Below, one piece after another: positions 36,022 to 46,053 of a DNA stretch of 56,977 nt (positions are counted from its first letter, which is position 1; each line of letters opens with the position of its first letter). The stretch covers positions 1-56,977 of the forward strand of contig JABJJO010000021.1 of NCBI GenBank assembly GCA_018660825.1. The letters run 5' to 3'. The DNA comes from Planctomycetaceae bacterium. GTDB lineage: Bacteria; Planctomycetota; Planctomycetia; Pirellulales; Pirellulaceae. A program made the translations under genes and the position numbers. The notes below the pieces were generated by a model. It worked only from the letters and a program-made list of their open reading frames with translations, did not search any database and had not been told where the DNA came from.

Positions 36022-37134
36022 ATGGGAATCTTTAAACGATTCAAAAAATCCGATACGACGACCTCACCGAGTGAAAACAGGGACCATGCGGAACAGGCAG
36101 CGCATTCGAACAATACACCTGCAGATAATATTAAAAATAGAGGTGACGAATCTACTTCCGCTGAGCAAAGTAAATCCGCCTCTGGCGGAACCACTGAGCA
36201 ACAAGATTACGATCGAGGCAACCTATGGCAACGCTTACAAAGTGGCTTAAAAAAGACTCGTGATGTACTCAAAACAGACATCCGTGACCTATTCAAAACC
36301 GAAGGCCAACTTGTCGACGATGAATTCCTGAAACGGCTCTTCGCCATCCTTGTCAAAACCGACATGGGGGGTGGACCCGCGGAAAAAATAAAATCTCACA
36401 TTGAATCACAATTCCACGGACGTGTCATCAAATTTGAAGATGTCCTGAAAATCATCCGTGGCGAATTAACCGAACTATTGATTCAGCCCACTCAACCTGT
36501 CCGGTTTGCTCAATCAGGCCCCTCCATAATCTTAGTCGTGGGCGTCAATGGATCAGGTAAAACAACATCCATCGCAAAATTAGCTCACCACTTTCAGGCG
36601 GAAGGTAAAAGCGTTTTACTCGGAGCGGCTGATACATTTCGGGCAGCAGCTGTACAACAGCTAACGATCTGGGCTGAACGACTCGGTGTCGACATCGTCA
36701 AAGGCGACCAAGGTGGCGATCCTGCCGCAGTAGCCCATCGATCGGTTGCACAAGCAATCGAGCAAGATGTTGATGTTTGCATTATCGACACAGCTGGTCG
36801 CTTACAAACTCAAACAAACTTAATGAAACAATTAGAAAAAATATTTCGTGTTATACAGAATCAAATCCCGGCAGCACCTCACGAAGTGTTTCTAGTCCTC
36901 GACGCCACGGCGGGGCAAAATGGCATAAGCCAAGCTCGCGGATTCTCTGAAGCTGCTAACTGCACAGGCATCATCCTGTCCAAACTTGACGGCACTGCCA
37001 AAGGGGGCGTCATCATTCCCATCCGCCAAGAATTTTCCATTCCCGTGCTGTTCGTTGGTCAAGGTGAACAACCGGAAGATCTGGCCGTCTTCAAAGTCGA
37101 CGAATTTGTAGCGGGCCTGTTTGACGAAGTTTGA
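36022..37134 (+). CDS. ftsY: Signal recognition particle receptor
   Basis: SRP-type GTPase that docks ribosome-SRP complexes at the membrane. The N-terminal 70 residues are polar and acidic, then the NG domain follows. G1 is VVGVNGSGKTTSIAKLA, the I-box region is AADTFRAAAVQQL, G3 is IIDTAGRLQTQ, G4 is LSKLDGTAKGG, and FVGQGEQPEDLAVF is the closing motif. The 370-residue length is normal. It is convergent with ribH-nusB. Confidence 0.96.
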   Translation: MGIFKRFKKSDTTTSPSENRDHAEQAAHSNNTPADNIKNRGDESTSAEQSKSASGGTTEQQDYDRGNLWQRLQSGLKKTRDVLKTDIRDLFKTEGQLVDDEFLKRLFAILVKTDMGGGPAEKIKSHIESQFHGRVIKFEDVLKIIRGELTELLIQPTQPVRFAQSGPSIILVVGVNGSGKTTSIAKLAHHFQAEGKSVLLGAADTFRAAAVQQLTIWAERLGVDIVKGDQGGDPAAVAHRSVAQAIEQDVDVCIIDTAGRLQTQTNLMKQLEKIFRVIQNQIPAAPHEVFLVLDATAGQNGISQARGFSEAANCTGIILSKLDGTAKGGVIIPIRQEFSIPVLFVGQGEQPEDLAVFKVDEFVAGLFDEV

Positions 37135-37168
37135 TAAAGATTGGAGTGTCAACTGATCCACAGAACAC

Positions 37169-37615
37169 TTAGGATCGTCCTTGCAATACCTTATCAAGCA
37201 CCCCATTAACAAATGACGGCGAATCGTTTGTACCAAATCGTTTGGCCAACTCTACCGCTTCGTCAATCACAACTTGGCCAGGCGTTGAGGTTTGCGTCAG
37301 TTCGAATGTTGCCAAACGAATAATATTTCGGTCCGTCGGTGCCATGCGAGTAATTGTCCAGTTTTCTGCACAGCCCAAGATTACCTCATCTAACTCGTCG
37401 CGGTGACTCCTAACGCCAAGCACCAATTCTAACGCAAATTCTGACAAACCAGCAGGCTCGGCAGTCAAATGCCTTTGAATATACTCCGTAGGATTTTTTG
37501 CCATCCGTGCTGGATTCAAGTCACATTCGTACAACAACTGTATTGCAATTTCTCGCGCTAAACGCCGTCCGCTCCAGGGTTGAGTATTATCATCTTCGAT
37601 CGCTTCGTCGCTCAC
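37169..37615 (-). CDS. nusB: Transcription antitermination protein NusB
   Basis: 148 residues, all-helical RNA-binding protein that with NusE binds boxA in rRNA transcripts. GRRLAREIAIQLLYECDLN and the C-terminal IDEAVELAKRFGTNDSPSF plus VNGVLDKVL are the family signature. It follows ribH by 68 bases on the same strand, a frequent bacterial arrangement. Confidence 0.94.
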   Translation of the reverse strand: MSDEAIEDDNTQPWSGRRLAREIAIQLLYECDLNPARMAKNPTEYIQRHLTAEPAGLSEFALELVLGVRSHRDELDEVILGCAENWTITRMAPTDRNIIRLATFELTQTSTPGQVVIDEAVELAKRFGTNDSPSFVNGVLDKVLQGRS

Positions 37616-37683
37616 ATTTATACCTTTTAATTAGATGGTCATCTATCACGTTCTAAAAACTAGTCTTTGGGAGAGGGGGAAAT

Positions 37684-38166
37684 TCACTCAGACAGTGCTG
37701 CGGAAATCATTTGCATTACATTCACCATTTCAACAGCAGCTTCTGCTGTTTCCACGCCTTTGTTACCTACGTTACCGCCTGCTCGGTGAATCGCCTGCTC
37801 CATCGTTTCACATGTTAATAACCCAAACAATACTGGCAAATCGTACTGCAAGGATAACTTTCCGAGGCTTCTGGCAACTTGGCTGTTTATATATTGGTCG
37901 TGGGTTGTTTCACCGCGGATGACCGCTCCTAAGCAAATCACCGCGTCGACTTTCTCACAGCAAGCAAATCTAGCTGCAACAACGGGCAATTCCCACGCTC
38001 CCGGCACCCAGGCAACTTGGATGTCATCATCAGCAACTCCGGAAGCTTGCAATGAATCTAACGCACCAGCGAGCAATCGTTGTGTAATGGAATCGTTATA
38101 GCGAGAAACAACAATAGCATATCGGCCATCTGCACTTCCCAGTTTTCCATCAAATGTTGTCGGCAT
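37684..38166 (-). CDS. ribH: 6,7-dimethyl-8-ribityllumazine synthase
   Basis: Makes the last riboflavin precursor from two pathway intermediates; the family forms pentamers or 60-mer capsids. Motifs are YAIVVSRYNDSITQRLL, QVAWVPGAWELPVVA, and VICLGAVIRGETTHDQYI with the catalytic His. GLLTCETMEQAIHRAGG is the C-terminal signature. The 160-residue length is typical. No other rib gene is adjacent; nusB lies downstream. Confidence 0.96.
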   Translation of the reverse strand: MPTTFDGKLGSADGRYAIVVSRYNDSITQRLLAGALDSLQASGVADDDIQVAWVPGAWELPVVAARFACCEKVDAVICLGAVIRGETTHDQYINSQVARSLGKLSLQYDLPVLFGLLTCETMEQAIHRAGGNVGNKGVETAEAAVEMVNVMQMISAALSE

Positions 38167-38221
38167 AGTTATTTCTCTTTAATCTGATTTCGATGATTCG
38201 TGTGGTTCGCAATAAAATGCA

Positions 38222-39712
38222 CTAAGCCTCTGGATTAACACTCATTAAAAATTCAGCATTGGACTTTGTTTCGCTTACCTTTTTAACGAGCATTTCAATG
38301 GCATCAACTTCATTCTGATCCGCTAAAACACGGCGAGTCATTGCGATGCGTCTATATTCCTCAGGGTCCAATAGATTTTCTTCACGGCGAGTCCCACTGG
38401 CATTAATATCAATCGCTGGGAAAATCCGCCGTTCCACAATACGACGATCCAATATGATCTCTAAATTACCCGTACCCTTGAATTCCTCATAGATGACTTC
38501 ATCCATTTTACTACCGGTATCAATCAACGCAGTTGCCAGAATCGTTAATGAACCGCCTTCTTCAACTTTACGAGCTGAACCAAAAAACTTCTTTGGTTTC
38601 TGTAATGCGTTGGCATCGAGCCCGCCAGACAATATTTTACCACTTGGTTCACACTCGGTATTCCATACTCGAGCCAAGCGTGTAATCGAGTCCATGAAAA
38701 TCATGACGTCCATACCACATTCAACCATCCGTTTCGCTTTTTCAATCACCATTTCAGAGACATGCACATGTCGGGCAGGTGATTCGTCAAAAGTCGAACT
38801 TATCACTTCGCAATTCGGACCACGAACTTCGCGCTCCATATCGGTTACTTCTTCAGGACGCTCGTCGATCAACAACATGATCACATACGTTTCGGGGTAG
38901 TTCTTCAGTACGGCTCGCGCCATCTGTTGCAACAGAATCGTCTTACCTGCCCGTGGGGGACTGACGATCAATCCGCGTTGCCCAAAACCAATTGGCGTAA
39001 TCATGTCGACGATTCGAGTACAAACTTCGGTAGAATCGTGCTCCAGTACAATTCGTTGATACGGATGTAATGGTGTTAAATCATCAAAATGGACCCGGCT
39101 AATATTCTCATTTGGGTCAACTCGATTAACCGTTTCGACTCGCAGCAATGCAAAATACCGTTCATTTTCTTTCGGTGGACGAATTTGCCCCGCTACCGTA
39201 ACACCCGTTCGCAAATTGAAACGGCGGATTTGGCTGGGTGAGACGTAAATATCGTCCGGACAAGACAAATAGTGATAATCTGGGCTACGCAAAAATCCAA
39301 AACCATCGGGAAGAATCTCAAGAGTCCCTTCGCCATACATAAGCCCGCTGGTTTTGACCAAGTTCTTTAAAATACGAAAGATTAGTTCTTGTCGTTTAAC
39401 GCCAGCAACATCACCTAGTTCAGCCACTTCTGCTGCCATTAATAACTCAGGCATACTCATTTTCTGCAATTCAATCAGTCGCGTCTGTTCACTCGGGTCG
39501 GTGACCAATTGATCGCCAACTTTTTCGCCTTTGTCTAATTCGCGACTGATTTGTTCAGCGAGCGACAATGTATCCGGCCCGGGCCGATTGTTAATAAATT
39601 CGCCATCCGTGTCTTGGAACTGCGGCGAACTACGCGCTGCAGCATTCGCAGCACTTACGTCCTGCTCATCCACGGGAGAATCATCAATATTAGGATTTTG
39701 TTTTTCTGACAT
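38222..39712 (-). CDS. rho: Transcription termination factor Rho
   Basis: Hexameric RNA helicase that ends transcription. An acidic N-terminal extension of about 80 residues precedes the Rho N domain ([16 protein letters not shown]). Next come the cold-shock-like RNA-binding domain ([21 protein letters not shown]) and the ATPase core with Walker [40 protein letters not shown], and the Q/R-loop [20 protein letters not shown] region. The 496 residues exceed the E. coli length because of the extension. coaE lies four bases upstream, so the two are co-transcribed. Confidence 0.96.
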   Translation of the reverse strand: MSEKQNPNIDDSPVDEQDVSAANAAARSSPQFQDTDGEFINNRPGPDTLSLAEQISRELDKGEKVGDQLVTDPSEQTRLIELQKMSMPELLMAAEVAELGDVAGVKRQELIFRILKNLVKTSGLMYGEGTLEILPDGFGFLRSPDYHYLSCPDDIYVSPSQIRRFNLRTGVTVAGQIRPPKENERYFALLRVETVNRVDPNENISRVHFDDLTPLHPYQRIVLEHDSTEVCTRIVDMITPIGFGQRGLIVSPPRAGKTILLQQMARAVLKNYPETYVIMLLIDERPEEVTDMEREVRGPNCEVISSTFDESPARHVHVSEMVIEKAKRMVECGMDVMIFMDSITRLARVWNTECEPSGKILSGGLDANALQKPKKFFGSARKVEEGGSLTILATALIDTGSKMDEVIYEEFKGTGNLEIILDRRIVERRIFPAIDINASGTRREENLLDPEEYRRIAMTRRVLADQNEVDAIEMLVKKVSETKSNAEFLMSVNPEA

Positions 39713-39716
39713 CTTA

Positions 39717-40364
39717 TTAATTCACTGATGCGATTAGGACTGCCCACATTGTCTGTAATTGTTTTTGTGTGTCTTCTCTTGTTCCAGCATTGTCAAGGAT
39801 TAGATCAGATCGACTTCGTTTTTCTTGCAACTTGAGCTGAGATGCTTGACGTTGAATTATTTCTTCATCAGACCAACCACGTTCACGACAACGCTGCCAA
39901 CGAACAGACTCACTGCAATCCACAAAAATTACCTTGTCACAACACTGATCCCACTTGGCTTCAAACAACAACGCTGCATCGACAACAATCGAAGCCGAAT
40001 TCCCAGCGATTTTAAACGTCTTGATAAACTTCTCTAATGCATGTTGAATTCTTGGATGCGAAATCGATTGCAAGAACCGAAGTTCCGTCACAGCATTATC
40101 ATCACGCCCAAAAACAATGCCAGCAACTGCCTGGCGATTCACCTCACCGTGGGAGCCAAAAATTTTATTTCCCCAGCGTTGACGCAACAATTCCTTGATC
40201 TTGCCTTCGCACAATACGTCATGCCCCGCTCGATCTGCATCGAACACTTGTGCACCCCAGTCTTTCAACAAACCAGCAACAAAACTCTTGCCAGATCCAA
40301 TACCGCCACTGAGACCTACAACAATGGTTGGTTTTTGTGAGACCATAGGACTATCTAGTGCCAA
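39717..40364 (-). CDS. coaE: Dephospho-CoA kinase
   Basis: Phosphorylates dephospho-CoA to CoA, the last step of the pathway. The P-loop is [25 protein letters not shown] is the substrate Asp motif, and [22 protein letters not shown] is the conserved lid region. 215 residues is normal. It immediately precedes rho, with four bases between the genes. Confidence 0.94.
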   Translation of the reverse strand: MALDSPMVSQKPTIVVGLSGGIGSGKSFVAGLLKDWGAQVFDADRAGHDVLCEGKIKELLRQRWGNKIFGSHGEVNRQAVAGIVFGRDDNAVTELRFLQSISHPRIQHALEKFIKTFKIAGNSASIVVDAALLFEAKWDQCCDKVIFVDCSESVRWQRCRERGWSDEEIIQRQASQLKLQEKRSRSDLILDNAGTREDTQKQLQTMWAVLIASVN

Positions 40365-40683
40365 TTTTTATTTGGACACGTATCCGAGTGACATCAATGT
40401 CAGCGCATAGCAACATCGCTGCTAAAAAACTACATTGAAAAGGGAAATCGAAATTTACTTATGGAGGGAAATACTCGCCGGAAACGCAATCACAACGGAA
40501 TGTGTGCTGCGACCATTGAGAGAAAAGGAATACTGAGGGGGGGGTAGTAATCGAAATAACAGAAACAATAACCAATTTGAATACTACGGTCGTTATTATA
40601 GACTCACCAGTGACAATAAACCAGACGCTATTTGATACGAATATTTACTATCCTCTTGGTCGATTTGTGATCGTTCGTGGTCT
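40365..40683. other. Intergenic region between polA and coaE
   Basis: 319 bases. It includes a run of eight G residues near 40537-40544 and A+T-rich DNA. It should hold the coaE-rho promoter. No ORF, terminator hairpin with a U-run, or RNA gene was recognised. Confidence 0.4.
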
Positions 40684-43560
40684 TTATTTACATTGAGCCC
40701 AATTATCACCAACACAAATATCCACCTTCAGCGGCACAGATAATTCCACCGCAGACATCATCTCCTCGCGTACCATAACCGTCAGACGTTCGACCTCCTC
40801 TGCCGCTACTTCAAACACTAACTCATCATGAATCTGCAGCAACAGTCGCGCTTGAAAATCGTCCGTTTTAAGACGCTCGAGCACAGATATCATGGCCACT
40901 TTGATAATATCTGCCGCCGATCCTTGAATCACCGTGTTAATCGCTATCCGTTCCGCTAGATTCCGCTGACGCTTATCTTTCAACGACTCTGGGTCTCGCA
41001 CATCAGCCACGTTGCGATGTCTTCCCAAAATCGTACTCACTCGACGATCACGGTGAACTGTCCGCAGAGTATCCAACATAAACGCTTCGACTCCAGGGTA
41101 CTGCCTAAAATAAGAATCAATAAACTCAGCCGCTTCGCCATTTTCAATCCCCAATGCTTTTGCCAACCCAAAAGCAGATTGCCCATAAATCACCCCAAAG
41201 TTTACCGCCTTTGCTCCCCTCCGCATCTCCACTGTAACTTCATCTACTGGCACATCATAAACTTCGGCAGCCACATTTGAGTGTATATCTTCATCATCAA
41301 TAAATGCTTGCTGCAATGTTTCGTCTTGGGAAAAATGCGCTAACACTCGCAATTCAACTTGCGAATAGTCTGCCGCCAACAACTTCCATCCCTCTTCACT
41401 CGGAATAAATGCCGAGCGAATTTCACGTCCTTCTACGGTCCGAATCGGAATATTTTGCAAGTTGGGATCCGTCGAACTCAACCTCCCTGTCGCCGCAACA
41501 TCTTGTTTAAACGCCGAATGCACTTTTCCTGTGATTGTATTTAACAACTCGGGCAAAGCATCAACATAAGTTCGCTTCAATTTGGTAACTTGTCGGTATT
41601 CTAAGATCAATGGCGGTAAATCGCTGACTCCCATCCGAGTCAGTTCATTCAAAACACCAGCGTCGGTACTCATCCCTGTTTTCGTCTTCTTGATAACCGG
41701 CAACCCCATGTCCTCAAACAACACCTTGCTCAACTGTTTAGGCGAATCAATATTAAATTCTTGCTCAGCCACTGCGAAAATTTCACCTGTGAGCTTTACA
41801 ATTCGCGCGGCAAATCGCACACTCATCGTTTTCAACAACTCGACGTTGACACAAATGCCGTTGTATTCCAATTCTGCCAACACATCGATCAACGGCATTT
41901 CAACTTCTTGAAACAGCGTTAATAATTTTTTTTCCTCCAACTGTTGCACTAACGTCTCATATAGTCGCAATGGAATATCTGCATCTTCCGCGGCATAATA
42001 GGCCACTTTTTCTAACGGAACTTGATCCAGTGTGACCTGTTTCTTCCCTTTGCCAGCTAACGTCTCGTAACTGACTGGCTTATGTTGCAGATAATACTCT
42101 GATAAAAAATCTAGGCTGTGATTACGCTGGTCTGGCTCTACCAAATAATGCGCAACCATCGTATCGACAAATAATCCGGCCAGTTGGATACCGTGATTCC
42201 GCAATACGACCATGTCATATTTCAAATTTTGACCAACCTTGCGAATCGCAGGGTCTTCCAAGACACCCCGCATCAATTCACGTACCTCCTCGCCATCCAA
42301 CTGCACGTCTCCATCCATACTGCGGACAGGAACATAATACGCTTTGCCAACTTCCCAAGCGAACGAGTAGCCGACTAAATCCGCACTGCGAGAATCTAAA
42401 CCTGTCGTTTCCGTGTCTATACTCAGAACGTGCTCGCTGGTAATCTTCCCCAATATATTTTCCAATTGTCCCAAGGACGTGATGGTCACGTATTCAACTT
42501 CCCAAACCGCAGCAGTTGGTTTCGTTTGAGCGGACAACAAGCGTTCTCGTAAAGTGCGGAATCCAAATTCATCACACAATAATTCGACTTGCTCTGCATC
42601 AACATCGCTGACGATTGCCGAGGGCCATTCGAATTCGATGGGAACGTGGCGGTCTAAACGCACTAGCTTGCGACTCAACATCGCATCCTCTCGACCATTC
42701 ATTAAGTTCTCACGCCGATTCTTCGCCTTGACCGTTTCCGCATTGTCCAAAACGCCTTCTAACGTGTCAAATTGTTGCAACAAAGCAGTGGCCGTTTTAG
42801 GTCCAATTTGATTGACGCCTGGGACATTATCAACACTATCACCAACCAGTGACTGGAAATCAACCACTTGATCAGGTCGAACTCCCCACACTTCATGCAA
42901 ATCATCCGCAGCAAAATAACTGTCTTTGCGAATGTTATACATCTGCACATTGTCGCTCAACAACTGCCGACAATCCTTGTCGCTTGTTACTAGAAAACAT
43001 TTGTTGCCACGCACATCCGATTGTTCAGCCAACGTTGCCATGATGTCGTCCGCTTCAAAACCGACTCGTTCTAGACACCGAATCCCCATGGCTTCGAGCA
43101 TGCGTTTGATCGGTGGTATCTGCGCCCGTAAATCGTCCGGCATCGGATCACGGTTCTCTTTGTACGCTGGGTACAACTCATGTCGAAAAACATCTCCTGG
43201 AGCATCGAATACCGCAATGATGTGCGTTGGCGTTTTTCGTTTTAACAAATCAGCAATGTCACGCACAAATCCAAAAATGGCATTCACCGGTTGTCCAACC
43301 GGACCTGTCATCGGCGGCATAGCAAAAAACACTTGGTATATCAAAGAAAACGAATCAATGATATATACGACTTCATCTTGTACGCTGTCACACGCCGATG
43401 GCCCCACGGATTCGACTTTTTGTACTTCCCCAACTTCAATGACATTAGCCGGATCGGTGACTTTGGTAACTGCAGTACTCTCCCCATCATCAGACCCTGA
43501 CGCCGCACAAGTGTCATCAAAATCGGAAAATAATTGTTGTTGTTTTTCGACCCCATCCAT
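40684..43560 (-). CDS. polA: DNA polymerase I
   Basis: Replication and repair polymerase with three active domains. The 5' nuclease domain starts at VVYIIDSFSLIYQVFF. The 3'-5' proofreading exonuclease is intact, with LSIDTETTGLD, QNLKYDMVVLRNHG and YYAAEDADIPLRLYE. The polymerase has motif A LAADYSQVELRVLA, motif B MRRGAKAVNFGVIYG and motif C LLQIHDELVFEV. About 60 acidic, low-complexity residues precede the nuclease domain. The start is placed at ATG 43560 (GGAAAAAG upstream); a GTG at 43620 with an AAAGAG site would add 20 residues and is a fair alternative. Confidence 0.96.
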   Translation of the reverse strand: MDGVEKQQQLFSDFDDTCAASGSDDGESTAVTKVTDPANVIEVGEVQKVESVGPSACDSVQDEVVYIIDSFSLIYQVFFAMPPMTGPVGQPVNAIFGFVRDIADLLKRKTPTHIIAVFDAPGDVFRHELYPAYKENRDPMPDDLRAQIPPIKRMLEAMGIRCLERVGFEADDIMATLAEQSDVRGNKCFLVTSDKDCRQLLSDNVQMYNIRKDSYFAADDLHEVWGVRPDQVVDFQSLVGDSVDNVPGVNQIGPKTATALLQQFDTLEGVLDNAETVKAKNRRENLMNGREDAMLSRKLVRLDRHVPIEFEWPSAIVSDVDAEQVELLCDEFGFRTLRERLLSAQTKPTAAVWEVEYVTITSLGQLENILGKITSEHVLSIDTETTGLDSRSADLVGYSFAWEVGKAYYVPVRSMDGDVQLDGEEVRELMRGVLEDPAIRKVGQNLKYDMVVLRNHGIQLAGLFVDTMVAHYLVEPDQRNHSLDFLSEYYLQHKPVSYETLAGKGKKQVTLDQVPLEKVAYYAAEDADIPLRLYETLVQQLEEKKLLTLFQEVEMPLIDVLAELEYNGICVNVELLKTMSVRFAARIVKLTGEIFAVAEQEFNIDSPKQLSKVLFEDMGLPVIKKTKTGMSTDAGVLNELTRMGVSDLPPLILEYRQVTKLKRTYVDALPELLNTITGKVHSAFKQDVAATGRLSSTDPNLQNIPIRTVEGREIRSAFIPSEEGWKLLAADYSQVELRVLAHFSQDETLQQAFIDDEDIHSNVAAEVYDVPVDEVTVEMRRGAKAVNFGVIYGQSAFGLAKALGIENGEAAEFIDSYFRQYPGVEAFMLDTLRTVHRDRRVSTILGRHRNVADVRDPESLKDKRQRNLAERIAINTVIQGSAADIIKVAMISVLERLKTDDFQARLLLQIHDELVFEVAAEEVERLTVMVREEMMSAVELSVPLKVDICVGDNWAQCK

Positions 43561-44044
43561 GACTTTTTCCACTTTGCTTTTAAATGCTTGCTGGGGACAA
43601 ACTCCGCCGACACCCAACACTTCGTCGATCTCTTTTTACACGTGCTTGTAAACGCATTTTGTCTTCGCTGCGACAAAAACTGCTCATATAGCACTGTTTA
43701 GCTTATTTCCACTACCATAAAATACCAAAACCTGATCGCCAAAGAAGGTAACTATCGTAACGATTAGGTAAAAGATAGGGACTAATCTCGAGAAATGCAT
43801 ACCAATACTGTTATAAAGTCGATACAAAAGAAGCATAATAATTGTTTCGATACTCGTGTCGACAAACCTTGCTTGAATTTAACTGATTTCATAGGTAATC
43901 GAAATCGCTTTCTTATATAATAAATATTAATAATACACCGGAAACGGAACAGGCGTTTTAATAAACACCAGACAGTGCACGCTCCTTTTTTTCACCTTTA
44001 AATCTTAGTGGTTCTCCCTTTAGAGGACACAGAATAGGTTCACG
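43561..44044. other. Divergent intergenic region upstream of the coiled-coil gene
   Basis: 484 bases, strongly A+T-rich in the middle (43910-43945). A TATAAT occurs at 43916-43921 on the plus strand, but no matching -35 element is at the right distance. No ORF or stable hairpin was recognised. The first 60 bases may instead belong to polA if the GTG start is used. Confidence 0.35.
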
Positions 44045-45556
44045 ATGGCCCAGCGAAAAAGACAAAACAACGGCGAAAATCAAAAACTCACCATTGCATT
44101 TATCCTCTCCGTCTTAACCTCCCTCGGGTTAATGGTTACGGTTGGGTTGATGTTCCAGAGTCTCGAAACCAAGGAACAAGCCAAGATTGTCGCTGTTAAT
44201 GCCAAGCAAGACGCTGAGAAAATTACGGTAAGCGCCGAATACGTTAATCTAATCGCCCGTCACGTAATCGATTCCTCCGTTTCTAGAGCTGCCATCGAAA
44301 CTTATGACGAAACAAACGGCCCAAACATTCAGGCAAATCAAAAACAAATAGGTGAGGCGATTTTACAGAAGTACGCTGCCTTTCAACAATCCTATCCTGG
44401 TCTCGCTGCCGACGCAGCATCGTTGAATTATGAAAAAGTCCCTGAGCTGTTAACGGCTCGAAATAAAACATTGCTGGGTGAAAAGAAACAACTTGAAAAC
44501 CAAGTTGCTTCCCTGACAAGTCAACTCAAGGTCGTCACGACGACTCAACACACTAACACAACCCAGCAGCTGACCAAGTCGAGTACAGCCGTCGCATCCG
44601 CCCAAAAGGATCTAGCTGACTTTCGAACCGACCGTCAAAAAACGGCTGCCGATTACGATACTGCCATCAAGAAACATAGTGATGAATTAGCTGCCAAGGA
44701 TCAACAAATTGCTGGCAAGGACACCGCAATCCAGAACGCCACTCAGCGACTGAGTGACCAAGAAGAAAAGAACCTTGTCGCCCAGCTCAAAGCACGCCCC
44801 AAAAGCGAACGTTTTGAAATCCCTGACGGAAAGATTACATCTGTTAACGAAGCCTCCGGAATCGTTTGGATTAATATCGGCAGCCGAGATCAACTCAAAC
44901 CTCTAACTAACTTCAGCGTCTACCCTGCCACACAACTTGGAGTGATGCGAGGGCCTGGAGATATCAAAGCCAAAATTGAAGTCATTAAAATTCTCGACGG
45001 ACAATTCGCCCAATGTCGCATCATCGAAGACAGCATTAATGATCCCATTTTGATTGGCGACCAGATCTACTCACCTCTGTGGCAACGAGGGATTCAAGTT
45101 CACTTTGCTCTTGTCGGTTTCTTTGATATCGATGGTGACGGCAAAAGTGATCGTGATAAAGTCAAAAACATAATTCGTTCCGCCGGTGGTATTATTGATG
45201 CTGAATTGTCTATCGAAGACACCGCCGATCCAGAAAAAGCAAATCTGATTCGCACAGGTAACGTTACCGTCGATACTCAATATCTGGTTCGGGGTTCAGT
45301 AGATGCAATCATCAACATCGACCGCACAACCTATAACCGCTTTGAGGAAAAAGCAAAGGATTACAATGTTGAATCCATCACCATTAATTCACTATTGAAT
45401 TATGCTGGCTACAAAAACACTCGCGATGCCGTGGGCCTGAGCCGAGGATTTAGTAACGACGACCCTAAATCGCTTGTTAAACCGGTTTTAAAAGAGCCCA
45501 GTAAAATAAATCAGCTGCGCAAGCCACCAACACGTGGCACCGATGGTGCATTCTAG
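44045..45556 (+). CDS. Membrane-anchored coiled-coil protein of unknown function
   Basis: 503 residues, not recognised by name. One N-terminal membrane segment (about residues 16-38, TIAFILSVLTSLGLMVTVGLM) follows a basic start. A long helical, Gln/Lys/Ala-rich region to about residue 260 has heptad character (ENQVASLTSQLK, DQQIAGKDTAIQNATQRL). A globular C-terminal part follows (VWINIGSRDQLKPLTNFSVYP, FDIDGDGKSDRDK, DTQYLVRGSVD). The DIDGDGKSDRD stretch resembles a single calcium loop. It is likely a periplasmic-facing scaffold; that is inference. Confidence 0.75.
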   Translation: MAQRKRQNNGENQKLTIAFILSVLTSLGLMVTVGLMFQSLETKEQAKIVAVNAKQDAEKITVSAEYVNLIARHVIDSSVSRAAIETYDETNGPNIQANQKQIGEAILQKYAAFQQSYPGLAADAASLNYEKVPELLTARNKTLLGEKKQLENQVASLTSQLKVVTTTQHTNTTQQLTKSSTAVASAQKDLADFRTDRQKTAADYDTAIKKHSDELAAKDQQIAGKDTAIQNATQRLSDQEEKNLVAQLKARPKSERFEIPDGKITSVNEASGIVWINIGSRDQLKPLTNFSVYPATQLGVMRGPGDIKAKIEVIKILDGQFAQCRIIEDSINDPILIGDQIYSPLWQRGIQVHFALVGFFDIDGDGKSDRDKVKNIIRSAGGIIDAELSIEDTADPEKANLIRTGNVTVDTQYLVRGSVDAIINIDRTTYNRFEEKAKDYNVESITINSLLNYAGYKNTRDAVGLSRGFSNDDPKSLVKPVLKEPSKINQLRKPPTRGTDGAF

Positions 45557-45638
45557 AGCACACATAGCGGGAATCACTGGTTGTAAACAGCGGTGCATTA
45601 ATCTTGCGTGAACTGCTGCATTTTCAACGGCGTACCGT

Positions 45639-45644
45639 TATAAT
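45639..45644 (+). promoter_or_regulatory. Possible -10 element of the eboB unit
   Basis: A perfect TATAAT about 75 bases before the small gene at 45719. The -35 region is weak. If used, transcription would start near 45650, so the hairpin at 45659-45687 would be at the very 5' end of the mRNA. Confidence 0.4.
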
Positions 45645-45658
45645 CTCGATTAACTATT

Positions 45659-45687
45659 CGCTTCCCATTGCACTACAATGGGAAGCG
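45659..45687 (+). promoter_or_regulatory. Perfect 12-bp hairpin in the leader of the eboB unit
   Basis: CGCTTCCCATTG pairs perfectly with CAATGGGAAGCG around the loop CACTA. It ends 31 bases before the ATG and about 20 before the GGAGAG ribosome site. No U-run follows, so it is not an intrinsic terminator for the upstream gene. As DNA it could be an operator; as RNA it could protect the 5' end or control translation. Confidence 0.6.
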
Positions 45688-45718
45688 ATTGCTACAGCCA
45701 ATTTCGGAGAGTTATTTA

Positions 45719-45985
45719 ATGTCGATACCTATGAATTCACAACAAGTTCTTGATCGCGAGTACTTGGAAATCCGGGGGAAGATTCTCGAAGTCGCGGCGT
45801 CGCTTGACCGCCTAGAGCGCGCCACTGGCGATGTAGCCCAAGACCCGCGGATGGCACTGATGCACCAAGGGTTACAGATTGCCCTTCAATCCAATGACGC
45901 TCATGGTGATTCACGGGCTAAACAAATTCAACTGCTCTTTTCGCGAGAGTATGCTGATTCTTGGCGACAGGACTTTGATTTATAA
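45719..45985 (+). CDS. Small helical protein upstream of the eboB-like gene
   Basis: 88 residues from the ATG at 45719, chosen for GGAGAG seven bases upstream; an earlier in-frame ATG at 45668 lies inside the leader hairpin region. The protein is acidic and probably helical (DREYLEIRGKILEVAASLD, then DPRMALMHQGLQIAL), ending in FSREYADSWRQDFDL. It lacks signal or membrane segments. It is not recognised. It is 68 bases upstream of the TatD-like gene, so a shared transcript is likely. It is too short to be a full EboA. Confidence 0.7.
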   Translation: MSIPMNSQQVLDREYLEIRGKILEVAASLDRLERATGDVAQDPRMALMHQGLQIALQSNDAHGDSRAKQIQLLFSREYADSWRQDFDL

Positions 45986-46053
45986 GCTAAGAATTATGCA
46001 TTCGTCTATTTGAATCAATTCTCCGTTAATCACAAAATAGAAAAGACATCGTT

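Noticed and set aside
42926-43651. 241-codon open frame opposite polA
   Set aside because: It lies inside conserved polA coding sequence, and its composition (rich in Ser, Thr, Asn and Pro) is that of an antisense shadow.
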